Source of the DNA: Polynucleobacter sp. 73C-SIWE
GTDB lineage: Bacteria; Pseudomonadota; Gammaproteobacteria; Burkholderiales; Burkholderiaceae
Length of the DNA stretch: 64,000 nucleotides
Direction of reading: 5' to 3'
Assembly (NCBI RefSeq): GCF_018882465.1
Contig: NZ_JACVOK010000002.1
Span: 310,001 to 374,000 of the forward strand
How positions within the stretch are numbered: position 1 is the first letter of the stretch; each line of letters begins with the position of its first letter. Shown here piece by piece: positions 36,946 to 45,493 of this stretch. The notes below the pieces were generated by a model. The model ran no database searches and had not been told where the DNA came from. It saw only the letters and a program-made list of their open reading frames with translations. The translations under genes and the position numbers were made by a program.

Positions 36946-37281
36946 ATGACAGCCAAAAAATCCGATATAGCAACAGAAGCAGCTACGGTGAGTTCTGACC
37001 AGTTAATTGGAGAATTCAAAGCGCTCATGGCCGATGCAGAAGCACTGATTCAGGCAACCGAGGGTCATGCAGATGGCGCTATTGGATCGATACGATCTAA
37101 AGCCCTCGAAACCATTGCTGGGGCTAAAGAAAGTCTTTCTGGTATTGAAGGTCAATTAGCCGATAAGGCGAAAGCGGCAGCTGCGAGTGCAGATGACTTT
37201 GTGCATCGCAATCCCTGGGAGGCAGTGGGAGTAGCTGCTGGACTAGGTTTATTAATCGGTCTGTTTATTCGTCGTCGCTAG
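36946..37281 (+). CDS. DUF883 family protein (ElaB/YqjD-like)
   Basis: A protein of about 111 residues. A helical, alanine-rich body is followed by the family hallmark HRNPWEAVGVAAGLGLLIG and a final FIRRR, a C-terminal membrane anchor. E. coli YqjD and ElaB bind ribosomes and anchor them to the inner membrane in stationary phase. I start at ATG 36946 because GAGG lies nine bases upstream; ATG 36931 is also in frame. First gene of a three-gene set. Confidence 0.9.
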   Translation: MTAKKSDIATEAATVSSDQLIGEFKALMADAEALIQATEGHADGAIGSIRSKALETIAGAKESLSGIEGQLADKAKAAAASADDFVHRNPWEAVGVAAGLGLLIGLFIRRR

Positions 37282-37287
37282 GCTGAT

Positions 37288-37656
37288 ATGTCCCAAGAAA
37301 ACTTACTATCATCGATTAAAAACCTCGTAACTACAGGTGCATCGATTGCGCAAACTCGCTTAGAGTTAATTTCACTTGATGTGCAAATTGCTAGAACTAA
37401 ATTCATTAGCTTGCTAGTAATGATTGTGAGCGCCTTATTTTTCTTGTTCTTTGGCTTGGTCATGCTCGCGCTATTGATTGTTATCTATAGCTGGGAGTCG
37501 GATCGTATGATGGCGCTTGGTTTACTGACTAGCGCCTTTTTATTAATTGGCCTCATTCTGGCAGTAATGATCATGCAATCATTGCGCACTATGCCCAAAT
37601 TATTTGAGGCATCTATTGCTGAGCTTGCTAAGGATCGTGAGGCGCTCTCTAAATGA
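37288..37656 (+). CDS. Phage holin family/YqjE-like membrane protein
   Basis: A 122-residue protein with an amphipathic N-terminus and two membrane helices (KFISLLVMIVSALFFLFFGL and GLLTSAFLLIGLILAVMIM). The length and gene order match YqjE. Its function is unknown. It overlaps the next gene by four bases. Confidence 0.87.
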   Translation: MSQENLLSSIKNLVTTGASIAQTRLELISLDVQIARTKFISLLVMIVSALFFLFFGLVMLALLIVIYSWESDRMMALGLLTSAFLLIGLILAVMIMQSLRTMPKLFEASIAELAKDREALSK

Positions 37657-37934
37657 GCGCTACCTTAAAAGACTTAGAGCATCGTCAGCATGAGCTCAGA
37701 GCTCAGGCTAGCCGAGAGCGTAAACAGTTTTCAGAGCACTTTGAGCCCTTGGAGAAACCACTCTCTTGGGCTGATAAAGGTGTCGATGCTTTTCATTTCT
37801 TAAAAAATAATCCCATTATCTGGACTAGCGCATTTGCAGCACTGGCCCACTACAAGCCTAAGTTAGCCAGTAAGTTTCTCGCTGTCGGTTGGGGTGCAAT
37901 GAAGTTATTAAAGAGTGCCAAAAAGCTAATCTAG
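37653..37934 (+). CDS. YqjK-like protein
   Basis: A 93-residue basic protein with a charged N-terminal helix (LEHRQHELRAQASRERKQF). The tail ends in LAVGWGAMKLLKSAKKLI. It has the position and style of YqjK in the YqjD-YqjE-YqjK cluster; sequence conservation in this family is low. Its stop codon overlaps the end of apt, which runs the other way. Confidence 0.78.
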   Translation: MSATLKDLEHRQHELRAQASRERKQFSEHFEPLEKPLSWADKGVDAFHFLKNNPIIWTSAFAALAHYKPKLASKFLAVGWGAMKLLKSAKKLI

Positions 37935-38449
37935 CTTACCAATACCGATTTATTGGCGATGCCATGCTGATCGAGCAGTTGCCTACCATTTAAGAACGAA
38001 ATTTCTAACAAGGTAATTGCGCCACAGACTTCAAATCCAGCATTGCGTAATAATTTATTTGCAGCAATTAGCGTGCCACCAGTAGCCAATACATCATCAA
38101 TTAGTAAAACCTTAGCACCTGCAGGAAGGGTTGATTGTTGAATCTCCAAATAATCAGAGCCGTATTCCAGGCCATAGAATTCTTTATGGGTAGCTAAGGG
38201 AAGCTTATTGGGCTTTCTGGCTAGTGCTAGACCCTTATGGGTATGATGCGCTAGAGCAGAGCCAAAAATAAAGCCCCTGGATTCAATACCTAAAATATGG
38301 GTGTAGTCAAAAGACTGGGCCAGTGCCTCCATTTGGGCGATAGCCTCCTTGAAGGCTGCTGGATTGGCTAATAATGGTGAGATATCCCTAAAGAGAATTC
38401 CAGGTTTCGGAAAATCGGGCACTCCGGGTAGATAATCTAATAAATTCAT
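37931..38449 (-). CDS. apt: Adenine phosphoribosyltransferase
   Basis: A 172-residue purine salvage enzyme that makes AMP from adenine and PRPP. PDFPKPGILFRDISPLL at the start, LGIESRGFIFGSALA and the PRPP-binding VLLIDDVLATGGTLIAA are all present. It runs opposite to the nucleosidase gene with start codons only two bases apart, and its end overlaps the yqjK-like gene by four bases. Confidence 0.96.
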   Translation of the reverse strand: MNLLDYLPGVPDFPKPGILFRDISPLLANPAAFKEAIAQMEALAQSFDYTHILGIESRGFIFGSALAHHTHKGLALARKPNKLPLATHKEFYGLEYGSDYLEIQQSTLPAGAKVLLIDDVLATGGTLIAANKLLRNAGFEVCGAITLLEISFLNGRQLLDQHGIANKSVLVS

Positions 38450-38451
38450 TA

Positions 38452-39018
38452 ATGGCAGACATGAAAACAGATCTCCTCATTATCACCGCATTGGAATCCG
38501 AGCTCAAGCGCGATGCACTCCCATCGGGAGTGGAGATTGTTTATTCTGGTCTGGGTAAGATTAATGCAGCACTTACGAGCCTTAAGGCAATTGATCAATT
38601 TAACCCTAGCGCGATCATGAACTTTGGTACCGCAGGAAAAATTAATCCTCAATTAGATGGTTTGCTCCACATTGGCAAAGTGATTCAGCGCGATATGATG
38701 GCTGAGCCTCTGGCGCCAAGAGGCAAGACACCATTTTGCGAGAGACCGTTCGAATATCTTTCCTCCGGAAAGTACGTTTGTGGCTCTGGTGATAGCTTTG
38801 TCACTGCTTCTGATCCTTGGTTACTGAGTCAAGGGGTAGATCTGGTAGATATGGAGTTATTTGCTATAGCTTATGTTGCTAATCACCACCAAATTCCTTG
38901 GCATTCGTATAAGTACATTACGGATGATGCAAATGAGAGCTCAGGTAATGATTGGCATGAAAAAGTAAACCACGGACAAGATCTATTTATTGAGAAGTTA
39001 AGACAATTATTGAGCTAA
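38452..39018 (+). CDS. MtnN/Pfs-like nucleosidase, phosphorylase superfamily
   Basis: A 188-residue nucleoside phosphorylase-fold protein. ITALESELKRDA places an acidic residue where MtnN has Glu12. FGTAGKIN is the glycine-rich loop, VDMELFAIAYVA resembles the substrate-binding VEMEA helix, and TDDANESS holds the general acid aspartate. It is shorter than E. coli MtnN (232 residues), so the substrate (methylthioadenosine, S-adenosylhomocysteine or another nucleoside) is uncertain. A start at ATG 38461 is also possible. Confidence 0.78.
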   Translation: MADMKTDLLIITALESELKRDALPSGVEIVYSGLGKINAALTSLKAIDQFNPSAIMNFGTAGKINPQLDGLLHIGKVIQRDMMAEPLAPRGKTPFCERPFEYLSSGKYVCGSGDSFVTASDPWLLSQGVDLVDMELFAIAYVANHHQIPWHSYKYITDDANESSGNDWHEKVNHGQDLFIEKLRQLLS

Positions 39019-39026
39019 GTACTGAT

Positions 39027-40703
39027 ATGGCCCTAGATACCTCTAAGCCTTGGCTAAAAAATTATCCACAAGGCGTTCCTCATGAGATTGGACCTCTAAG
39101 CCATACATCGTTGACTGAGTTAATTGATGAGTGCCTTGCGCGCTTTAGTAGGCGGAAAGCCGTGGAGGCGATGGGTGGGTTTTTCTCATACAGAGAGCTC
39201 GACAAACTCTCCCATGACTTTGCTTCCTATTTACAAACCCTGAAATTAGAGAAGGGTGCACGTGTTGCCTTAATGTATCCCAACGTCATAGAGTACCTAG
39301 TGGCAATGATTGGTACTCTGAGGGCCGGTTATGTAGTGGTCAATATCAATCCACTCTATACAGCGCGTGAGCTTGAGGCGCAATTACTTGATAGTGGGGC
39401 AGCAGTTCTGGTGGTAATGGAAAACTTTGCTCACATCTATCAAGAAGTGAATCCTATAAAGACTATTGTGCAAGTGATTGTGAGCAGCCCAGGTGAGTTA
39501 ATGGGCCTCAAAGGTCGCCTCATTAATTGGGTTGCCAGAGATATTAAAAAGTTAATTCCTCCTTGGGAGTTTGCCCACATCACTTTTAAAGATGCGCTTG
39601 ATATAGGCAGTCAGCATCACTTTCAAAAACCCAATATCGGTCTAGATGACATTGCTTTCTTGCAATATACCGGCGGCACTACTGGAACCTCTAAAGGGGC
39701 TGTGTTGCTCCATCGTAATATTTTGTCTAATGTGGCGCAAATTGAGTGCTGGTTAAATCCTGGTCTGAAACAAAAGCCAGAAGAGCAATTGGTATTTTTA
39801 TGTGCTTTGCCCATGACTCATATTTTTGCTTTAACGGCCTGTGCTTTGCTGGGCATTGCTAAAGGTAGTCTGTTGATTCTCGTTCCTAACCCTCGCGATA
39901 TCACCGGCTTTATCAAAATGCTGATGAAGCATCCGAACATCAATATTTTTCCAGGCGTGAATACCCTGTTTCATGCCTTGATTCATCGGCCTGAATTCAA
40001 GAAGGTAAAACTTCCTAATTTATTGATCACGATTGGAGGGGGGATGGCAGTTCATAAGAAAACTGCTGACCATTGGCAAGCGCTGACAGGTGTACCAATT
40101 GCTCAAGGCTATGGTTTATCAGAGACATCGCCTGTAGTCTGTGTGAACACGCCTCTAGAAAAACATTTCACAGGGCACATTGGCATGCCTTTACCGAGTA
40201 CTGATGTTGTCATTCTGGATGATGATGAGGTTGAACTACCAAATGGAAGTCCCGGCGAGATCTGTATTCAGGGGCCACAAGTGATGGCGGGCTACTGGAA
40301 TAAACCAGAGGAGACAGCACATTGCATGACTACCGATGGTTTCTTTAAGTCAGGAGATATTGGCTTCATCACGGATGAGGGCTATGTAGAAATTGTTGAC
40401 CGTAAGAAAGACATGATTGTGGTGGCAGGCTTTAAAGTCTTTCCTAATGATGTAGAGGATCACTTGGTTCAAATGGATGGCATTAGAGAATGTGCTGTGA
40501 TTGGTGTACCACACCGTAAGCTAGGAGAAATCGTCAAAGCTTATGTCGTCAGAGATAACCATCACTTAACTGAGGCTGATATCTTGCAATACTGCAAAGA
40601 CCATATGACCAGTTACAAACGCCCCCGGAAAGTGGTCTTTATTAACGAACTTCCCAAATCTAATGTCGGTAAGATTTTGCGCCGAGAGCTCAGAAACTTA
40701 TAA
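39027..40703 (+). CDS. fadD: Long-chain fatty acid-CoA ligase
   Basis: A 558-residue AMP-forming acyl-CoA synthetase: FLQYTGGTTGTSKGAVLLH (AMP-binding P-loop), GYGLSETSPVV, KSGDIGFITDEGY and the C-terminal lysine in PKSNVGKILRREL. It activates fatty acids at the membrane for beta-oxidation or lipid use. It lies eight bases after the nucleosidase gene and is convergent with the dehydratase gene. Confidence 0.92.
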   Translation: MALDTSKPWLKNYPQGVPHEIGPLSHTSLTELIDECLARFSRRKAVEAMGGFFSYRELDKLSHDFASYLQTLKLEKGARVALMYPNVIEYLVAMIGTLRAGYVVVNINPLYTARELEAQLLDSGAAVLVVMENFAHIYQEVNPIKTIVQVIVSSPGELMGLKGRLINWVARDIKKLIPPWEFAHITFKDALDIGSQHHFQKPNIGLDDIAFLQYTGGTTGTSKGAVLLHRNILSNVAQIECWLNPGLKQKPEEQLVFLCALPMTHIFALTACALLGIAKGSLLILVPNPRDITGFIKMLMKHPNINIFPGVNTLFHALIHRPEFKKVKLPNLLITIGGGMAVHKKTADHWQALTGVPIAQGYGLSETSPVVCVNTPLEKHFTGHIGMPLPSTDVVILDDDEVELPNGSPGEICIQGPQVMAGYWNKPEETAHCMTTDGFFKSGDIGFITDEGYVEIVDRKKDMIVVAGFKVFPNDVEDHLVQMDGIRECAVIGVPHRKLGEIVKAYVVRDNHHLTEADILQYCKDHMTSYKRPRKVVFINELPKSNVGKILRRELRNL

Positions 40704-40719
40704 ATCCACAGCAAGACGA

Positions 40720-42468
40720 TTATTTGCGTGGAGTTTTACCAACCATTTTGGTTGCTCTCAAGAAATCAAAGTCCACACCTTGATCGGCTTGGGTAACAGT
40801 ATCTAAGAATAGCTTCTTGTATCCCCGTTCAGCAGTCGGTGATGTAATTGGATTTTCTTGAGCGCGCCGAGCCAGCTCTTCATCAGAAATTAGCAAGCTG
40901 ATCTCGCGATTTTGAACGCTCAAACGAATGCGATCACCATTGCGTACATGCGCTAACGGGCCGCCAATGGCTGATTCAGGAGTAACGTGTAATACGATAG
41001 TTCCGAATGCGGTACCACTCATGCGCCCATCAGAAATGCGAACGATGTCTTTCACGCCAGCACGGGCTAGTTTCATGGGAATAGGGATGTAGCCTGCTTC
41101 AGGCATGCCGGGTGCACCCTTGGGGCCAATGTTCTTGAGTACCAAAATATCGTCGGCTGTGACATCTAAATCAGGACTGTCAATACGAGTAGCGAGATCT
41201 TCGGCATTCTCAAACACCACAGCACGGCCTTCATGCTCCATGAGCTTCTCGTTAGCTGCTGATTGCTTAATGATCGCGCCACCAGGCGCTAGATTGCCAT
41301 GTAGAACGGCAATGCTGCCACGAGGATAGATTGGCTTGTCAAATGGACGAACAACATCCTGCTTAAAGCTCGGTGGTGCTGTATCAATTTCTTCGCCAAG
41401 CGTTTTACCGGTCACAGTCATTACATTGAGTTTTAACTGGGGCTTAAGTTCGCGTAATAAAGTGGTCATACCACCAGCATCATGGAAATTTTCCATGTAA
41501 TGATCGCCAGAAGGTTTTAAATCCACCAGTACGGGAGTTTCATTACCCATTTTGTCGAGCGCATCTAGATCAATCTCCAGACCCATACGACCGGCGATTG
41601 CTGCTAAGTGAACGATGCCATTAGTAGAGCCGCCAATAGCCAGTAATACACGAATTGCATTTTCAAATGCATCTGCAGTCAGGATCTTGTCAATCGTTAA
41701 GCCATCTTTAGCCATTTGCACGGCACAAGTTCCAGTTTCTTCTGCTACTCGAATGCGGTCTGCAGTCACGGCTGGTGGAGAAGCGCCGCCGGGAACTGTC
41801 ATGCCTAGAGCTTCGGAGATGCAAGCCATTGTGCTGGCAGTACCCATCACCGAGCAGGTGCCTACGCTAGCAACAAGTTGGTCATTGACTTCGTCTTTTT
41901 CAATTTCATCGATCTCACCAGCGCGGAATTTACCCCAGTAGCGACGACAGTCAGTGCATGCGCCAACACGTTCACTACGATGTGAGCCAGTCAGCATAGA
42001 ACCAGTGATGAGTTGAATGGCTGGTAAGCCTGCAGAGGCAGCGCCCATCATCTGTGCTGGGACCGTTTTGTCGCAACCACCAATCATGACAACCGCATCC
42101 ATCGGTTGAGCACGCAACATCTCTTCCGTATCCATCGACATCAGATTACGCAAGTACATACTAGTCGGCGCAGCAAAACTCTCATGAATTGAGATGGTCG
42201 GAAATTCCATCGGCAAGCCGCCAGCAAGCATGACGCCACGTTTGACTGCTTCAATGAGTTGCGGCATATTGCCGTGGCATGGGTTGTAAGCACTGCCAGT
42301 ATTGATGATGCCAATAACAGGGCGATCTAAAGCGCTGTTGGTATAACCCGCGCCTTTAATAAATGCTTTGCGCAAAAATAATGAGAAGCCTTTATCGCCA
42401 TAACTCGTTAAGCCCTTACGTAAACCAGTCTCGGGTGCTGTTTTAGGATCTTTTGGCTTGGTGCTCAT
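40720..42468 (-). CDS. IlvD/Edd family dehydratase, sugar-acid (pentonate) type
   Basis: A 582-residue iron-sulfur dehydratase. MIGGCDKTVPAQMMGAASAG and VGTCSVMGTASTMACISEALG hold cluster cysteines, and DCRRYWGKFRAGEID carries further family-specific residues. The DCRRYWGKFRAG stretch is more like arabonate/xylonate dehydratases than canonical dihydroxyacid dehydratase IlvD. A role in sugar-acid breakdown is therefore more likely than branched-chain amino acid synthesis, but activity on dihydroxyacids cannot be excluded. No other sugar-acid genes are adjacent. Confidence 0.85.
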   Translation of the reverse strand: MSTKPKDPKTAPETGLRKGLTSYGDKGFSLFLRKAFIKGAGYTNSALDRPVIGIINTGSAYNPCHGNMPQLIEAVKRGVMLAGGLPMEFPTISIHESFAAPTSMYLRNLMSMDTEEMLRAQPMDAVVMIGGCDKTVPAQMMGAASAGLPAIQLITGSMLTGSHRSERVGACTDCRRYWGKFRAGEIDEIEKDEVNDQLVASVGTCSVMGTASTMACISEALGMTVPGGASPPAVTADRIRVAEETGTCAVQMAKDGLTIDKILTADAFENAIRVLLAIGGSTNGIVHLAAIAGRMGLEIDLDALDKMGNETPVLVDLKPSGDHYMENFHDAGGMTTLLRELKPQLKLNVMTVTGKTLGEEIDTAPPSFKQDVVRPFDKPIYPRGSIAVLHGNLAPGGAIIKQSAANEKLMEHEGRAVVFENAEDLATRIDSPDLDVTADDILVLKNIGPKGAPGMPEAGYIPIPMKLARAGVKDIVRISDGRMSGTAFGTIVLHVTPESAIGGPLAHVRNGDRIRLSVQNREISLLISDEELARRAQENPITSPTAERGYKKLFLDTVTQADQGVDFDFLRATKMVGKTPRK

Positions 42469-42540
42469 ATTTGTCTCAGTAATGAATATTTATGAAAATA
42501 CTATTTAGGTCTTATTGTAGTCATCCAGGCGCTACAACGC

Positions 42541-43443
42541 CTATAGGCCGCCACCCCAGCGATATTGCCAAGAAATCCCAACAGCGTTATAGCTCGTATC
42601 AGTGCGGGAATAGACTCCAGTACTTCCTGTAAGTCTGATGGAGTGATGTTTATCAACCGGGTAGGAGAGCGTAGTACCAAAACGCCAGTTTTCTTGAGAG
42701 CCATTTACTGGCGTGCCGTTGACATAGGTCTGCCCACCAAAGAAGTAAGTCGCATCGGCCGATATCCATGCCGTATTTGGGAAGTAATAAATGACATGTG
42801 TTTCGCTTGAATAGACTGGATTTTGCGACAAGGTATTACTTCCTAAATAGCTCGCATTGCTGGTGTAAATCGATGCCATACCAGCCAACTCCAAACGCCA
42901 TGGACCCACTGCTTGCGAAGCGCCGATACCTGGCTGAATGACTGTGCGATTACCGCCAACATTAATCATCTGATCGCTGTTGTACTTGCCCCAAGGAATG
43001 GAGGCAGCGAGGCTTACGCCAATAATCAGGTCTTGCTGATAATTTTTGAACTCACTTACGGAGAGTGCAGGCGCGCCATATAAGTTGACTGAGGCCTTAA
43101 TCATTGGATCAGATAGACCTTCAGCAGATGCATTAATCGCTTGGCCGCCTAAGGTGCCAGTACCAGATAATTCAGAATAGGGTAGCACTAGGCTAATTCG
43201 TCCCGATTGGCCTGCAATACCCAGAATATGAGTTAGGCTAATGGCTTCAGTAGTTAACTTATATGTGCCACTTTTGACTTGGGCAATGCCGCCCGTTACA
43301 AAGTTAATACCAATTGGGGCATTGGAATAAGCGCGGGCTTCAATTTCTTGAGCTTGAACGCCGGTAGAGAGAAAACCTAAAGCAAAAATCCAAAAAAGAG
43401 TTCTTGAGCTTAAGGTCAAAGCTAGAGACCTCAAAAAAATCAA
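42541..43443 (-). CDS. Outer-membrane beta-barrel of the MetA-pathway/phenol degradation transporter family
   Basis: A 300-residue protein with a signal peptide ending in VQAQE. Alternating amphipathic strands with many aromatic and glycine residues follow (for example WRLELAGMASIYTSN and HSIRLTGSTGVYSRTD), and the last strand ISWQYRWGGGL ends in a hydrophobic residue, as in barrels. These proteins form channels for hydrophobic or aromatic compounds; the substrate is unknown. It overlaps the upstream membrane-protein gene by four bases. Confidence 0.78.
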   Translation of the reverse strand: MIFLRSLALTLSSRTLFWIFALGFLSTGVQAQEIEARAYSNAPIGINFVTGGIAQVKSGTYKLTTEAISLTHILGIAGQSGRISLVLPYSELSGTGTLGGQAINASAEGLSDPMIKASVNLYGAPALSVSEFKNYQQDLIIGVSLAASIPWGKYNSDQMINVGGNRTVIQPGIGASQAVGPWRLELAGMASIYTSNASYLGSNTLSQNPVYSSETHVIYYFPNTAWISADATYFFGGQTYVNGTPVNGSQENWRFGTTLSYPVDKHHSIRLTGSTGVYSRTDTSYNAVGISWQYRWGGGL

Positions 43444-43976
43444 GCAGCAGAATCTTTTTTGCCAAAAAGGATATTGAGCGTCGTATCCTCACCCAGAGCC
43501 AATCTGATGCCAACCAATACAAGATATGGCCAAACTATTAGCCAATAAACCATAGTCATGGCTAAGACATGCAGAGGATTTTTTTGGCCAAAACTGGTCA
43601 TCGCATCAATAAAGTTTTTGCCGTGAATCAGCCCCTCAACTCCGGCCTCAATATAGTTCAAGCTTAGAACAACAAAAATATAGAAAAGCGATTCAAGAAA
43701 GAGGGATTTAATAATTCCATGGGTTTTGTTGATCTTAATTGGAAAGATGGCCTGGGCTATTAACATAAACTTGGCGCAAAGGCCCGCTTTGATGAGAGCA
43801 AGTCCAAAAATAGAGAAGGTAATAGGATGACCTTCTGAATTGGTGATGGCTAAAAAAGTCAGGGCGCAGAACCAAGTGCCAAAATAGGCAGACAGAACTA
43901 AAGCCTTCTTAGCCTCCCCTTCAAGCTTTTCCTTGATGCCTTCAGAATGAGTTTCAGTGCTTGAATTTGTTTTCAT
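43440..43976 (-). CDS. Multi-pass membrane protein of unknown function
   Basis: A 178-residue protein with a charged N-terminus of about 25 residues and four membrane helices (near 27-45, 51-75, 88-107 and 138-160). No catalytic motif is visible and I recognise no family. Its stop overlaps the start of the outer-membrane barrel gene, and its start lies three bases after trhP, so all three may be one transcript. A partnership with the barrel is an inference from gene order only. Confidence 0.7.
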   Translation of the reverse strand: MKTNSSTETHSEGIKEKLEGEAKKALVLSAYFGTWFCALTFLAITNSEGHPITFSIFGLALIKAGLCAKFMLIAQAIFPIKINKTHGIIKSLFLESLFYIFVVLSLNYIEAGVEGLIHGKNFIDAMTSFGQKNPLHVLAMTMVYWLIVWPYLVLVGIRLALGEDTTLNILFGKKDSAA

Positions 43977-43979
43977 TAC

Positions 43980-45299
43980 TTAAGCATTACAGCAAGACTC
44001 GCCACTAGAGCATGCTGAGGCAGTCTCAACCGGTGCTAGCTCATGTGTGTAGCGTGCAATGAAGGCATGCTGACTGCGTAGTGGTAGTTTGATCCACACG
44101 AAGTGACCAGATCCTGGAGCAACATCAATTGGCTCGCCGGCCATATTCCACATGGCATCTAAGACAATGTCTTGATTGCCTTGAGGTTCGATGATTTCGA
44201 TCTTGTCGCCAACAGAGAAGCGGTTTTTAACATCGACTTTGACTCTGCCAGAGGCTGCATCGATATACAGTGTTTCGCCAACGTACAAACTTCTGCCCGA
44301 GAGGGAGTGGCCGCGCATATAGAGTTGATACTCTTTATCGTGATGACGCTCATAAAAGCCATCGGTATAGCCGCGATTCGCAAGACCTTCTAAATTGCCA
44401 AGCAGAGTCGTATTAAAGGGCCTGCCTGCTACAGCATCGTCAATGGCGGAGCGATAGGCCTGACAGGTGCGTGAAACATAATAAGGTGACTTCGTGCGGC
44501 CTTCAATCTTAAAGGAGTCAACGCCCATCTTTGTTAATCGTTCGATATGCTCAACAGCACGTAAGTCTTTGGAGTTCATGATGTAGGTGCCGTGCTCATC
44601 CTCTTCCATAGGCATTAATTCATCTGGACGACGGGCCTCTTGAAGCAAAACAACATCACCACTAGAAGTTTGCTGTCCAGGCTTAACTTTGTAATCCCAG
44701 CGACAGGCATTAGTACATGCGCCTTGATTGGAGTCGCGATGGGACATATAGCCAGACAAGAGGCAGCGCCCAGAATAGGCAATACATAAGGCGCCATGCA
44801 CAAAGACTTCAAGTTCCATCTCAGGACAATCTTGACGTACTTCTTCAATCTCATCAAAAGAGAGTTCACGAGACAAAATCACTCGGCTAATACCAACAGA
44901 GCGCCAGAATTTGGCAGAGGCGCCATTCACTGTATTGGCTTGTACTGATAAATGAATCGGCATATCAGGCCATGCCTCTCTGGCCATCATAATCAACCCA
45001 GGATCTGACATGATGAGGGCATCTGGCTTCAAGGCAACAACGGGGGACATATCTTTAATATAGGTGCGAGTCTTTGCACCGTGAGGCAAAAGGTTGGATA
45101 CCAGGTAAAACTTTTTACCCAACTGATGCGCAATATCAATACCTTCTTTGAGTACTTCGATTTTCCCAAAGTCATTATTGCGAACTCGCAAAGAATAGCG
45201 AGGCTGGCCCGCATAAATCGCGTCTGCTCCGAATTCGAAAGCAGTTTGCAACATGGAAAGGCTGCCGGCGGGGGCTAGAAGTTCTGGGATCTTGGTCAT
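43980..45299 (-). CDS. trhP: U32 family peptidase-like tRNA hydroxylation protein TrhP/YegQ
   Basis: A 439-residue U32 family protein: LLAPAGSLSMLQTAFEFGADAIY, VHGALCIAYSGRCLLSGYMSHRD with NQGACTNACRWDY (cluster-type cysteines), and SFKIEGRTKSPYYV. The E. coli relatives support prephenate-dependent 5-hydroxyuridine formation at tRNA position 34. It ends in a short cysteine-rich tail (CSSGESCCNA), which might bind metal. It heads a minus-strand group. Confidence 0.9.
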   Translation of the reverse strand: MTKIPELLAPAGSLSMLQTAFEFGADAIYAGQPRYSLRVRNNDFGKIEVLKEGIDIAHQLGKKFYLVSNLLPHGAKTRTYIKDMSPVVALKPDALIMSDPGLIMMAREAWPDMPIHLSVQANTVNGASAKFWRSVGISRVILSRELSFDEIEEVRQDCPEMELEVFVHGALCIAYSGRCLLSGYMSHRDSNQGACTNACRWDYKVKPGQQTSSGDVVLLQEARRPDELMPMEEDEHGTYIMNSKDLRAVEHIERLTKMGVDSFKIEGRTKSPYYVSRTCQAYRSAIDDAVAGRPFNTTLLGNLEGLANRGYTDGFYERHHDKEYQLYMRGHSLSGRSLYVGETLYIDAASGRVKVDVKNRFSVGDKIEIIEPQGNQDIVLDAMWNMAGEPIDVAPGSGHFVWIKLPLRSQHAFIARYTHELAPVETASACSSGESCCNA

Positions 45300-45363
45300 A
45301 GGCCTTATTTTAGTGTTGGGTGAGCATTTTGTGTTGCAGTGTCAATAAGGTGGCCACATAAAG

Positions 45364-45390
45364 AAAAAACCACCTAAAAAGGTGGTTTTT
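45364..45390. terminator. Rho-independent terminator after tRNA-Asn
   Basis: ACCACC and GGTGGT pair around TAAAAA, with A's on one side and T's on the other. On the minus strand it directly follows tRNA-Asn. Confidence 0.85.
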
Positions 45391-45396
45391 AATACT

Positions 45397-45472
45397 TGGC
45401 TCCTCGACCTGGGCTCGAACCAGGGACCTACGGATTAACAGTCCGGCGCTCTACCGACTGAGCTATCGAGGA
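45397..45472 (-). tRNA. tRNA-Asn (anticodon GTT)
   Basis: A 76-base tRNA with encoded CCA. The acceptor TCCTCGA pairs with TCGAGGA, discriminator G. The anticodon loop CTGTTAA gives GTT. The T-arm reads CTGGTTCGAGCCCAG. It lies between trhP and thiD, with a terminator on its 3' side. Confidence 0.96.
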
Positions 45473-45493
45473 ATAAGCGAATATTATAGCAAG

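Noticed and set aside
40720..42468. Straight ilvD assignment
   Set aside because: Family-specific stretches look more like pentonate dehydratases, so I kept the broader family name.
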